Positions 43,424-51,592 of a stretch of DNA of 54,152 bases are shown piece by piece. The translations under genes were made by a program, and so were the position numbers. The DNA is taken from the NCBI GenBank assembly GCA_047345645.1, contig JBLEFH010000005.1; one strand, written 5' to 3'. Source of the DNA: JBLEFH01 sp047345645. Its GTDB lineage: Bacteria; Pseudomonadota; Alphaproteobacteria; Rhodobacterales; Rhodobacteraceae. The notes beneath the pieces are model-generated. The model had not been told where the DNA came from. It worked only from the letters and a program-made list of their open reading frames with translations, and did no database searches. The stretch's first letter is position 1. The number at the start of each line of letters is the position of its first letter.

Positions 43424-44337
43424 GTGCGCTTGCGGTCCGCGTCGAGAATTTCTGCGAGCACGGAGACGGCGAGTGTCACCGGGTCGCGCGCGGACGGGAT
43501 GAGGCCGATAGGGGCGTGGATGCGGGCGATGGCATCCGCCGCCACACCGCGCGCCGCGAGGGCCGCGTTGCGCGCATCCCGCGCCCGCTGGCTGCCTTGC
43601 GCGCCGATGTAAAAAGCCTCGCTCGCTAGGGCGGCGGCGAGCAAGGGTGGCTCCCAATCATGATCGTGGAAAAACAGGACAATCGCCGTCCACGGGTCCG
43701 CCGTGATCTCAGGCACGGATCGCGGGGTCAGCAGCGGGGAGACCGCAACGCCTGCGGCACTCGCCACATCGCGGGTCTCACTGTCCGGCGAGGAGAGCGC
43801 GGCGTGATATCCGGTCGCGCGAGCCAGTTCGGCGAAATGTACCGCTTCCGGCCCTTTGCCGAAAATCTCGAAACGGAGCGGCGGCGGGAGGGGAATGGTC
43901 ACATCATCCTCCGCGCCCGCTGCGTCCAGCGAGACGTGGCCATCGCTGCGCGCGATCCGCAAAGTTGCCGCCTGCCGCGCGCGATGCGCTGCTGCGAGTG
44001 CAGCTAAAACCGCCTCATCTGGTTGCGGCACCAGAAAAATATCAAGCCCGCCCCCACAGGGCAGTTCCAGATCCACCATCGCCGAGCCGCGCCCATAGCG
44101 GACCGCGACCGGCGCGCCCGTGCTTCGCACCTCATCGGCCCGGAGCGCCAGATCTGCCTCGATACAGCCCGAGGACAGCGAGCCGACCCGCCGCCCATCA
44201 TCAAGGAAAGCCATCATCGCGCCGGTGCTGCGATAGCTCGGCCCCTCGGTGCCGGTGATGACCGCCAGCACACCGGGCGCGGCGGCGAGCGCATCGAGCG
44301 GTGCGTCCCGTTTCATGCTTTGACGTAGATCCAGCAT
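43420..44337 (-). CDS. xdhC: XdhC/CoxI-family molybdoenzyme maturation factor
   Basis: A 305-residue protein of the XdhC family. The N-terminal part carries VLAVITGTEGPSYRSTGAMMAF and GSLSSGCIEADL; the C-terminal Rossmann-like part carries FYIGAQGSQRARDARNAAL. XdhC binds the molybdenum cofactor, aids its sulfuration and delivers it to the hydroxylase. It overlaps mocA by 4 bp and is the first gene of the molybdoenzyme operon, just downstream of tRNA-Pro on the same strand. Confidence 0.88.
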   Translation of the reverse strand: MLDLRQSMKRDAPLDALAAAPGVLAVITGTEGPSYRSTGAMMAFLDDGRRVGSLSSGCIEADLALRADEVRSTGAPVAVRYGRGSAMVDLELPCGGGLDIFLVPQPDEAVLAALAAAHRARQAATLRIARSDGHVSLDAAGAEDDVTIPLPPPLRFEIFGKGPEAVHFAELARATGYHAALSSPDSETRDVASAAGVAVSPLLTPRSVPEITADPWTAIVLFFHDHDWEPPLLAAALASEAFYIGAQGSQRARDARNAALAARGVAADAIARIHAPIGLIPSARDPVTLAVSVLAEILDADRKRT

Positions 44338-44409
44338 CGAAAGGCTCCTTTACAGACCATTAGACATCGGCGAAGCCCGCCGCGCAATGTGAACTCTTTT
44401 AAAGGAAAC

Positions 44410-44486
<77 letters not shown>

Positions 44487-44537
44487 ATCCCGCGCGTCAT
44501 AGCCGAGCCGCGCGGCGATGGAAAGAGCGGACTGCGT

Positions 44538-45014
44538 TTATTGCGGAGAAATCGCGTCGTCCGGAAGGGCGCAGGACCACGCCGCATCGGCAATCGCCGG
44601 ATGGCGCATTTCCGCGCCCTCTTCGATGCCGAGCATCTTGGCCATGCCGCCATTGATCTCCAGCACATATTGAATGTCGTCGCCGCCCGGAATGGGGGTG
44701 AGATCATGCGGGGTGGCCATCGGCGCGACGCGGCGCACAACCCCGTCGGACCCGGCGAAGATAATGTCGAGCGGGATTTCGGTATTCTTCATCCAGAAGG
44801 CGACCGACTGCGGCTCTTCATAGACAAAGAGCATTCCAGAGCGGCGCGGCATGTTTTCGACAAACATCAGACCCTGCGCGCGCTCTTCGGCATCATCGGC
44901 GACCTCGACGGTGAATTCCGCGCTCATGCCCTCATGGCGCAGATCGAGCCGCTCCTCGGCGCAGACCGCACCGGTTGCGACCTGCGCGGCCAGAACGCCC
45001 GCGAGCAGGCTCAT
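44538..45014 (-). CDS. DUF192 family exported protein
   Basis: A 158-residue protein with a signal peptide (MSLLAGVLAAQVATGAVCA, cleavage near 19) and the DUF192 body: RAQGLMFVENMPRRSGMLFVYEE and VAFWMKNTEIPLDIIF. The function of the family is not established; the conserved pattern is a small beta-rich fold. The start overlaps the cold-shock gene stop as ATGA, an arrangement shared by many Rhodobacterales, with tRNA-Pro next. Confidence 0.9.
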   Translation of the reverse strand: MSLLAGVLAAQVATGAVCAEERLDLRHEGMSAEFTVEVADDAEERAQGLMFVENMPRRSGMLFVYEEPQSVAFWMKNTEIPLDIIFAGSDGVVRRVAPMATPHDLTPIPGGDDIQYVLEINGGMAKMLGIEEGAEMRHPAIADAAWSCALPDDAISPQ

Positions 45015-45523
45015 TCGCCGTCCTCATTTTTCTTTTGCAGCGCGTCCCAAGGGAAAATCGCCACAGCCAGACGCCCGCGATCGCCGCTGCATGTGCGCAC
45101 CGCAATGGCTTCGCCGGGCTGGAGATCCGCAAGACCGGCGGCCCGCAGCACCTCTTTATGCACGAACACATCCTCGCTGGAGCCGAACACATTGACGAAG
45201 CCGAAGCCGCGCGCCTTGTCGAACCATTTGACCCGCGCCGGCTCGCTCTCATCGAGATCGCTCGGCGAGATCTGCGCGGCACTGTCGCCCATGAAGGCAA
45301 CCGTCTCGCTCATATTCGCTGTGATATTAAAGACTTCGGCAACCTGACGACCACGTGCCGTGTCCTTGAGCTCGAATTCGATTTCGGCTCCTTCCACGAC
45401 GGAGGATCGTCCATATCCCCGCAAGATATTGGCATGGAGCAGCACGTCGCCGGATCCATCTCCCAAATCGACGAAGCCATATCCAAGCTCCGCATCAAAC
45501 CATTTTACGCGACCAAACACCAT
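45011..45523 (-). CDS. Cold-shock protein with two cold-shock domains
   Basis: A 170-residue protein with two tandem cold-shock domains. The first runs from RVKWFDAELGYGFVDL (residues 5-20) to about 70. The second starts at RVKWFDKARGFGFVNV near 97. Each has the RNP1-like G-[FY]-GF-V and RNP2-like DVLLHAN / DVFVHKE motifs, so it should bind single-stranded RNA or DNA. Two-domain proteins of this kind are typical of alphaproteobacteria. It follows pdxH after 65 bp and overlaps DUF192. Confidence 0.94.
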   Translation of the reverse strand: MVFGRVKWFDAELGYGFVDLGDGSGDVLLHANILRGYGRSSVVEGAEIEFELKDTARGRQVAEVFNITANMSETVAFMGDSAAQISPSDLDESEPARVKWFDKARGFGFVNVFGSSEDVFVHKEVLRAAGLADLQPGEAIAVRTCSGDRGRLAVAIFPWDALQKKNEDGE

Positions 45524-45588
45524 ATTACGTCAACCGGAGACTCGCCTATTCAACCAAAAGTGAATGCACTATTCTTAATAACGCTGCT

Positions 45589-46179
45589 TTAGGGATACAA
45601 GCGTTGAACGTGCCACGTGGTGCCTTGTCGCACCCAACGGAACCGATCATGCAGACGGAACGCGCCATCGGCCCAAAGCTCGATTTCGAAGGGGCGAATA
45701 AGGTAGCCGCCCCAGAACGGCGGACGGGGGGGATTGAGCCCGTGCTGCGCCGTCATTTTCGCCACCTTCCCCATCAGCTCGGCCCTGTTTTTTAAGGGTT
45801 TCGACTGCTCCGACGCCCAGGCCCCGATGCGGCTCTGCTGGGACCGGCTGGCGAAGTATTCATCGGCCTCCGCGCCCTCCACTTTCTCGACTTCACCGCG
45901 CACACGCACCTGACGGCGCAGGGATTTCCAGTGCATCACGAAGGCCGCAAAACCGGCGGATTTTAGCTCATCGGCTTTGACGCTCCCGTAATTGGTATAG
46001 AATCGGAACCCTTCGGGCCTGATATCCTTGAGCAAAACCATCCGCGCATTGGGCCGCCCCTCACTGTCCACCGTCGAGAGCGCGATGGCGTTAGGATCAT
46101 TCGGCTCGGCTTTTTCTGCCTCTGCCAGCCAGCGTTTCGTGATCTCGATCGGGTCGTCCCCCGCGAAAATATCCGCCAT
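45589..46179 (-). CDS. pdxH: Pyridoxamine 5'-phosphate oxidase
   Basis: A 196-residue FMN enzyme that oxidises pyridoxamine or pyridoxine phosphate to pyridoxal phosphate. RMVLLKDI near residue 46, SRIGAWASEQSKPL near 118-131 and the C-terminal LHDRFRWVRQG-x-W-x-x-x-RL-x-P are family signatures. The ATG at 46179 follows AGGGAGAG. It is divergent from fabI with a 90-bp shared promoter region. Confidence 0.96.
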   Translation of the reverse strand: MADIFAGDDPIEITKRWLAEAEKAEPNDPNAIALSTVDSEGRPNARMVLLKDIRPEGFRFYTNYGSVKADELKSAGFAAFVMHWKSLRRQVRVRGEVEKVEGAEADEYFASRSQQSRIGAWASEQSKPLKNRAELMGKVAKMTAQHGLNPPRPPFWGGYLIRPFEIELWADGAFRLHDRFRWVRQGTTWHVQRLYP

Positions 46180-46269
46180 TGAAAAGTCTCTCCCTTTGCA
46201 TCCGGCTTGAAGCATCCTGTCCTTTGCCGTAATCCCGAATGATAGAGCGTTGCAATTGCGAGGATATAC

Positions 46270-47094
46270 ATGACCGGAATTATGGCAGGCAAACGCGGGC
46301 TTATCATGGGCCTCGCAAATGATAAAAGCATTGCCTGGGGGATTTCCAAGGCCTGTGCGGATCAAGGGGCCGAAATGGCCTTCACCTATCAGGGGGATGC
46401 GTTGAAAAAGCGGGTCGAGCCGCTGGCGCAGAGCCTCGGCTCCTCGCTGGTGATCCCCTGCGATGTGACTGATGCGGCGTCGATGGATGCGCTGTTCGAG
46501 ACGCTGGAGAAGGAATGGGGCAAGATCGACTTCATCCTCCACGCCATCGGGTTTTCGGACAAGAACGAGCTGCGCGGCACCTATACGGAAAGCACAACGC
46601 GGCAGAACTTCCTCAACTCCATGGATATTTCGGTGTTCTCCTTCACCGATGTCGCCAAACGCGCCCTGCCGCTGATGAGCGAGGGCGGCTCGCTTGTCAC
46701 CATGACCTATTATGGCGCGGAGCGGGTCATGCCACATTACAACGTCATGGGTGTGGTGAAAGCGGCGCTTGAGGCTTCCGTGCGCTATATGGCGATGGAT
46801 CTCGGCCCGAAAAACATCCGCGTCAACGCGCTGTCGGCTGGCCCGATGAAAACGCTGGCCGCATCGGGCATCGGCGATTTCCGCTATATTCTCAAATGGA
46901 ACGAGCTCAACGCACCGCTGCGCCGGAATGTGACGCTGGAAGATGTGGGCGGCGCGGGCATGTATCTGCTCTCCAACCTCTCCTCGGGCGTGACCGGCGA
47001 GACGCATCACGTCGATGCGGGCTATCATGTGGTTGGGATGAAGGCCGAAGACGCGCCGGATATCGACGTGGTCACGGGGCGCAAAGAGTCATGA
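46270..47094 (+). CDS. fabI: Enoyl-[acyl-carrier-protein] reductase (NADH)
   Basis: A 274-residue SDR-type enoyl-ACP reductase, the last step of each fatty-acid elongation round. GLIMGLANDKSIAWGI near residue 13 is the FabI cofactor site, and the active site reads YYGAERVMPHYNVMGVVKAAL with the Y-x6-K pair. The start may be the ATG at 46270 or the one four codons later. It overlaps gpt by 4 bp. Confidence 0.96.
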   Translation: MTGIMAGKRGLIMGLANDKSIAWGISKACADQGAEMAFTYQGDALKKRVEPLAQSLGSSLVIPCDVTDAASMDALFETLEKEWGKIDFILHAIGFSDKNELRGTYTESTTRQNFLNSMDISVFSFTDVAKRALPLMSEGGSLVTMTYYGAERVMPHYNVMGVVKAALEASVRYMAMDLGPKNIRVNALSAGPMKTLAASGIGDFRYILKWNELNAPLRRNVTLEDVGGAGMYLLSNLSSGVTGETHHVDAGYHVVGMKAEDAPDIDVVTGRKES

Positions 47095-47597
47095 GTGATC
47101 GTTTGCCCCATGAAAAAGGGTTCCATATTTCCTGGGACCAGCTTCACCGCGACAGCCGCGCCCTCGCCTGGCGTCTGGAAAACGAAAAGCCGACCGGCGG
47201 CGAATGGAAAGCCGTTGTCGCGATCACCCGCGGCGGGCTGGTCCCGGCGATGATCGTGGCGCGCGAGTTGGACATTCGCGTGGTCGAAACCATCGGCGCG
47301 AAGAGCTATGCCAACCAGTCGCAAGTCAGCGAGGTGCGGATCATGAAAGCCGCCGCCGCGGACATCATGGGCGACGGCACCGGCGTTCTCATCGTCGATG
47401 ATTTGGTGGACAGCGGCAAAACCCTCGAAAAGATCCGCGAGTCCTATCCGAACGCGCATTTCGCCACCGTCTACGCCAAGCCCAAGGGCCGCGAGCAGGT
47501 GGACAGTTTCATCACCGAGGTGAGCCAGGACACATGGATCTTCTTCCCCTGGGACATGGCGCTGCAATATGTCCAGCCCTATCGCGGTGAAGATTGA
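47091..47597 (+). CDS. gpt: Xanthine phosphoribosyltransferase
   Basis: A 168-residue purine salvage enzyme that joins xanthine or guanine to PRPP. The PRPP loop is VLIVDDLVDSGKT near residue 99-111, with ITRGGLVPAMIVAREL near 45. The ATG overlaps the fabI stop as ATGA. Its own stop overlaps the TTG start of the AT-rich gene as TTGA. Confidence 0.93.
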   Translation: MSDRLPHEKGFHISWDQLHRDSRALAWRLENEKPTGGEWKAVVAITRGGLVPAMIVARELDIRVVETIGAKSYANQSQVSEVRIMKAAAADIMGDGTGVLIVDDLVDSGKTLEKIRESYPNAHFATVYAKPKGREQVDSFITEVSQDTWIFFPWDMALQYVQPYRGED

Positions 47598-48220
47598 TAT
47601 TGCTTAATCTAGATCGCAATCAAGAAGGACTGTATAATAGCTTTCTGAAGAATTTTCACTTAAATTCTTCATATGGCTTTGTAGCTGGCGTACTTTTATG
47701 TACCACCGGCAACTTAAGTCGTTCTATAGAAAGAATTTCTAAATTTAGATTAGGTCAAGATCCACTTTGCGCTTTTCTGCCTATAGCTGACCCGGAAACA
47801 ATAACGCCTATTTTTTCCGCTATTTTACTTTCGTCAAGCCTCGCAATATTTCACTCGCGAGATGGGATTAGCCCCACCAGCTTCACTTATAGAATAACGA
47901 CATCTTGTGTTTGCGCGTTAGGATTTCTTATCGGAGTCCTAATATCTTTGATAACATTCGAAGAAATATATCAATATTTTAAAAGCGATAACATTAAAAT
48001 AAAAGAATTTACATTGGCAATATATTTAGTTATGTATGCAACATATTCGTTATTATTAATATCTTTGACTCCAATAATATTTCAATATAAAAAAATATAC
48101 ATTAAGTTCGCAGTTCTTATTTCAAGCTTTTCGATTTGCAGCATTTTCGGTCTATTAATGCTAAGCGAAGAGCGCCCTACTTTTTGCGAAGTTGCAACTG
48201 AATCTTGGATGAAAAACTAG
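47594..48220 (+). CDS. AT-rich gene for an unrecognised multi-pass membrane protein
   Basis: A 208-residue frame with no family I recognise. It has about four to five hydrophobic segments (near residues 28-40, 72-86, 104-122, 140-165, 170-190) separated by short polar loops. Its composition is unlike everything else here: bases 48001-48120 contain 25 G or C in 120, and codons such as ATA, TTA, AGA and AAT are common. The only plausible start is TTG at 47594, overlapping the gpt stop, with GGTGAAG before it; no ATG occurs before residue 147. It ends 2 bp before mazG. It looks like a recently acquired insertion between gpt and mazG; no repeats or mobility gene flank it. Confidence 0.65.
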   Translation: MILLNLDRNQEGLYNSFLKNFHLNSSYGFVAGVLLCTTGNLSRSIERISKFRLGQDPLCAFLPIADPETITPIFSAILLSSSLAIFHSRDGISPTSFTYRITTSCVCALGFLIGVLISLITFEEIYQYFKSDNIKIKEFTLAIYLVMYATYSLLLISLTPIIFQYKKIYIKFAVLISSFSICSIFGLLMLSEERPTFCEVATESWMKN

Positions 48221-48222
48221 TG

Positions 48223-48969
48223 ATGACCGATATCGACCGTCTCCGCGACATCATGCGCGCGCTGCGTGACCCAAAAACCGGCTGTCCGTGGGATGTGGAG
48301 CAGACCCATAAGAGCATCGCCGGCTATGTGCTGGAGGAGGCCTATGAGGTCTATGACGCCATTGAAACCGGCGAGGATCTCGTCGGCGAGCTTGGTGATT
48401 TGCTGCTTCAAGTCGTGTTTCATGCGCAGATGGCGGAGGAAGCGGGCGCGTTCACGCTGGATGACGTGATCGCCTCGATCAGCGACAAGATGGTCGCGCG
48501 GCATCCGCATGTGTTCGGCGATGCGGGCGCGCGGGACGCCGAAGAGCAGCGGGTCGATTGGGAGCGGATCAAGGCGGAGGAGCGCGGCAGGGTGCGCACG
48601 CTCGACGGGGTCGCCCGCGCCCTGCCCGCGCTGACCCGTGCGCAGAAACTTCAAAAACGCGCTGCAAGGGTCGGTTTTGACTGGGATAACCGCGCCGATG
48701 TGATCGCCAAGATCGCCGAGGAAGCGGAGGAATTGGCGGACGCGCCCGAGGATCAGCGCCTCGCCGAATTTGGCGATCTGATCTTTGCCGTGGTCAATGC
48801 GGGACGTCATTACGGGCTCGACCCGGAGGCGGCGTTGCGGCTCACCAATGACAAGTTCGAACATCGTTTCGCCTATATCGAGGATCGGCTCGCCGAGGAG
48901 GGCCGCAGCCCGGCCGACGCCAGTCTCGATGAAATGGAAACTCATTGGCAGGCCGCAAAAACCCGCTAG
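48223..48969 (+). CDS. mazG: Nucleoside triphosphate pyrophosphohydrolase
   Basis: A 248-residue house-cleaning NTP pyrophosphatase with two MazG domains. The metal-binding pattern E-E-x-x-E...E-x-x-D is seen as VLEEAYEVYDAI...LVGELGDLLLQ (residues 35-63) and again, in the second domain, as AEEAEELADA...LAEFGDLIF. I chose the ATG at 48223 (MTDIDRLRDIM), the usual MazG start; an upstream ATG would add six residues from inside the AT-rich gene. No strong ribosome binding site is visible, perhaps because the upstream gene disrupted the original leader. Confidence 0.94.
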   Translation: MTDIDRLRDIMRALRDPKTGCPWDVEQTHKSIAGYVLEEAYEVYDAIETGEDLVGELGDLLLQVVFHAQMAEEAGAFTLDDVIASISDKMVARHPHVFGDAGARDAEEQRVDWERIKAEERGRVRTLDGVARALPALTRAQKLQKRAARVGFDWDNRADVIAKIAEEAEELADAPEDQRLAEFGDLIFAVVNAGRHYGLDPEAALRLTNDKFEHRFAYIEDRLAEEGRSPADASLDEMETHWQAAKTR

Positions 48970-49008
48970 CCGCTCACTGCATTTTGTGAACGCGCCCGCA
49001 ATTGGAAA

Positions 49009-49037
49009 TTGACGAAAAGGCACTTCGGCCCCATAGT
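49009..49037 (+). promoter_or_regulatory. Sigma-70-type promoter for a candidate small RNA
   Basis: TTGACG (49009-49014), a 17-base spacer and CATAGT (49032-49037) match the -35 (5/6) and -10 (4/6) consensus. No gene starts nearby at a suitable distance, but a strong terminator lies about 100-135 bases further on. Confidence 0.5.
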
Positions 49038-49043
49038 CTTATC

Positions 49044-49172
49044 ACCGTTTTTACGAAAACGGCCACCGCGCCGGTCTTGCGTGCGATGCGAGAGCCACCA
49101 GCGGATTTGGAAGAAGAGACCGTTCACGGTCGGGAAAGACAGGTTCGCGCCAGACGCGACCTGTCTTTTTTC
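49044..49172 (+). ncRNA. Candidate small RNA between mazG and fur
   Basis: Promoter-like boxes at 49009-49037 and the terminator at 49137-49172 bracket about 130 bases with no credible coding frame. The RNA could fold into CCGTTTT/AAAACGG near 49047-49064, GACCG/CGGTC near 49118-49131 and the terminator stem. I recognise no known RNA family. It could instead be only the fur leader, but the terminator would then separate it from fur. Confidence 0.45.
49137..49172 (+). terminator. Strong Rho-independent terminator upstream of fur
   Basis: AGACAGG...CGCG / CGCG...CCTGTCT forms a long stem with one bulged T and a small loop, followed by TTTTTTCTT. It ends either the mazG transcript or the candidate small RNA. 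Confidence 0.85.
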
Positions 49173-49228
49173 TTGCGCCCTTCCCCCGTTTCGCCTTTTG
49201 CGTTACACCGCCCACAAACGGGGGAGCC

Positions 49229-49645
49229 ATGCGTCAGACCATTATCGAACGCTGCGAGGCCAAGGGGCTTCGCATGACCGGCCAGCGCCGCGTCATTGCG
49301 CAGGTTCTGGAAAGCGCTGACGATCATCCTGATGTGGAAACCCTCTATGCCCGCGCGGCGGAGGCGGATCCGAATATCTCTCTGCCCACAGTCTACCGCA
49401 CGGTGAAGCTCTTTGAAGAGGCGGGGATCCTGGAAAAGGTCGAATTTGGCGATGGACGTGCGCGTTACGAAGACGCCGACCGCGATCACCATGACCATTT
49501 GATTGATTTAACCACCGGGGATGTCATCGAATTTGTTGACCCCGAGATCGAGGCATTGCAGGAAAAGATTGCGAAGCGGCTTGGCTACAAGCTGCGTGGC
49601 CACCGCTTGGAACTCTATGCTGTTCCGCTCAAGAAGGAGAATTGA
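49229..49645 (+). CDS. fur: Fur-family metalloregulator (Fur/Mur)
   Basis: A 138-residue Fur-family repressor. The winged helix covers about residues 1-80 (LRMTGQRRVIAQVLE, LPTVYRTVKLFEEAG). The regulatory metal site is visible in DRDHHDHLID (residues about 82-92). The CxxC structural zinc pairs of classical Fur are absent, as in alphaproteobacterial Mur, which responds mainly to manganese or iron. GGGGGAG precedes the ATG. It is 1 bp upstream of eno, so the two may be co-transcribed. Confidence 0.9.
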   Translation: MRQTIIERCEAKGLRMTGQRRVIAQVLESADDHPDVETLYARAAEADPNISLPTVYRTVKLFEEAGILEKVEFGDGRARYEDADRDHHDHLIDLTTGDVIEFVDPEIEALQEKIAKRLGYKLRGHRLELYAVPLKKEN

Positions 49646-49646
49646 G

Positions 49647-50924
49647 ATGAGCCTGATTATCGACATTACCGCCCGCGAAATTCTCGACAGCCGGGGCAAC
49701 CCGACGGTTGAGGTTGACGTGCTTCTTGAGGATGGAACGCTTGGCCGTGCAGCGGTGCCCTCGGGGGCGTCGACCGGCGCGCACGAGGCGGTGGAACTGC
49801 GCGATGGCGACAAGGGCCGCTACATGGGCAAGGGCGTGACCAAGGCGGTTGCGGCGGTCAATGGCGAGATCGCCGAAGCGCTTGTGGGGGCGGATGCGAC
49901 CGAGCAGGAAGAAATCGACGCCGCGATGATTGAACTCGACGGGACGGAGAACAAGGGCCGTCTCGGCGCCAACGCGATCCTCGGCGTGTCCCTCGCGGTC
50001 GCCAAGGCCGCCGCGCAATATACCGGCCAGCCGCTTTACCGCTATGTCGGTGGCACCCGTGCGCGCACCCTGCCGGTCCCGATGATGAACATCATCAATG
50101 GCGGCGAGCACGCGGACAACCCCATCGACATTCAGGAATTCATGATCATGCCGGTCTCCGCCACCTCGATCCGCGAGGCGGTTCGCATGGGCGCGGAAGT
50201 CTTCCACACGCTGAAAAAAGAGCTTTCGAGCGCGGGCCATAACACCGGGATCGGCGATGAAGGCGGGTTTGCTCCGGCCCTGAACTCGACCACGGACGCG
50301 CTCGATTTCATCATGAAGTCCATCGAAAAAGCGGGCTACAAGCCGGGCGAAGACATCTATCTCGCGCTCGATTGCGCTTCGACCGAATATTACGCCAATG
50401 GCAAATATGAGATGAAGGGCGAGGGCAAATCGCTCTCCTCGGAGGAGAACGCCGATTACCTTGCCGAACTCGTCAGCAACTATCCGATCATCTCGATCGA
50501 GGACGGCATGGCCGAGGACGACTGGGACGGCTGGAAGATGCTGACCGACAAGATCGGCGACAAGGTTCAGCTTGTGGGCGACGATCTCTTCGTGACCAAC
50601 CCGAAACGTCTCGCTGACGGCATCGAGAAAGGCACGGGCAACTCGATCCTCGTAAAGGTCAATCAAATCGGCACCTTGTCGGAAACTCTTGAAGCGGTCG
50701 AGATGGCGCACCGCGCCTCCATGACCGCCGTGATGAGCCACCGCTCGGGCGAGACCGAGGACGCGACCATCGCCGATCTCGCCGTCGCGACCAATTGCGG
50801 GCAGATCAAAACCGGCTCGCTCTCGCGCTCGGATCGTCTCGCGAAATACAACCAGCTTATCCGCATCGAGGAAGAACTGGGCGAGACTGCGCGCTATGCC
50901 GGCACGTCGATCCTGAAAAAATAA
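49647..50924 (+). CDS. eno: Enolase
   Basis: A 425-residue glycolytic enzyme that interconverts 2-phosphoglycerate and phosphoenolpyruvate. The N-terminal AREILDSRGNPTVEV, SGASTGAHEAVELRDGD and the C-terminal signature ILVKVNQIGTLSET and SHRSGETEDATIADLAV are all present. AAGGAG precedes the ATG. The glycerate 2-kinase of the catabolic locus makes its substrate, although the two genes are unlinked in regulation as far as can be seen. Confidence 0.98.
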   Translation: MSLIIDITAREILDSRGNPTVEVDVLLEDGTLGRAAVPSGASTGAHEAVELRDGDKGRYMGKGVTKAVAAVNGEIAEALVGADATEQEEIDAAMIELDGTENKGRLGANAILGVSLAVAKAAAQYTGQPLYRYVGGTRARTLPVPMMNIINGGEHADNPIDIQEFMIMPVSATSIREAVRMGAEVFHTLKKELSSAGHNTGIGDEGGFAPALNSTTDALDFIMKSIEKAGYKPGEDIYLALDCASTEYYANGKYEMKGEGKSLSSEENADYLAELVSNYPIISIEDGMAEDDWDGWKMLTDKIGDKVQLVGDDLFVTNPKRLADGIEKGTGNSILVKVNQIGTLSETLEAVEMAHRASMTAVMSHRSGETEDATIADLAVATNCGQIKTGSLSRSDRLAKYNQLIRIEEELGETARYAGTSILKK

Positions 50925-50941
50925 CAAACTGAAATCGGGTT

Positions 50942-50965
50942 CGGGGCGCCCTGCCCCGCCCTTTA
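50942..50965 (+). terminator. Weak terminator-like hairpin after eno
   Basis: CGGGGC / GCCCCG with a 5-base loop is followed after three C residues by TTT. The T-run is short, so read-through into the ThiE-like gene is likely. Confidence 0.4.
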
Positions 50966-50977
50966 TCGAGTGTTCCC

Positions 50978-51592
50978 ATGACTGACCCCCAAGACGCGCC
51001 GCAGATCTATCTCCTGACCCCGCCTTCGTTCTCGCTGGCCGATTTCTGCCCGCGGCTGGAGACGGTTCTGGACGGAGTGGACATCGCCTGTCTGCGCCTT
51101 GCCATGGCGACGCAGGACGAGGATGAGTTGACCCGCGCCGCCGATGCGCTGCGCACGATCTGCGATCCGCGCGACGTGCCGCTGGTGGTCGCCGAACATG
51201 TGGGGCTGGTCAAGAAACTCGCCCTCGACGGGGTGCATCTGAGCGGCACGCGCGGGCTGCGTGAGGCCCGCGACGAGCTTGGCGGCGATGCGATTGTCGG
51301 CTGTTACTGCGGCACCTCGCGCCATGATGGGCTGATCGCCGGGGAAGCCGGGGCGGATTATGTCAGCTTCGGCCCGGTCGGCGCGCCCGGTGCGCTTGGC
51401 AATGGCGAGCAGGCCGGGACGGAGCTCTTCCAATGGTGGGCGCAGATGATCGAGGTGCCGCTGGTGGCCGAGGGTCATCTGGGTCCGGAGGCCGTCGCCA
51501 CCGTCGCGCCCTTCGCGGATTTCCTCGCCATCGGCCCCGAGATCTGGCGCGAGGATGACGCGCTCGCGGCCCTCAAGGTGCTGACCGCCTAA
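50978..51592 (+). CDS. Divergent ThiE/TenI-like protein
   Basis: A 204-residue TIM-barrel protein that looks like thiamine phosphate synthase in outline (GVHLSGTRGLREARDELG, IVGCYCGTSRHD, GADYVSFGPVG). Key positions deviate. The QLR-x-K strand is CLRLAMA, without the lysine, and the threonine-rich phosphate loop after GPV (usually like TxTK) is APGALGNG. It may therefore be a TenI-type or otherwise repurposed homolog rather than an active ThiE. Such genes follow eno in other Rhodobacterales. Its stop overlaps that of the convergent acyltransferase gene. Confidence 0.7.
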   Translation: MTDPQDAPQIYLLTPPSFSLADFCPRLETVLDGVDIACLRLAMATQDEDELTRAADALRTICDPRDVPLVVAEHVGLVKKLALDGVHLSGTRGLREARDELGGDAIVGCYCGTSRHDGLIAGEAGADYVSFGPVGAPGALGNGEQAGTELFQWWAQMIEVPLVAEGHLGPEAVATVAPFADFLAIGPEIWREDDALAALKVLTA

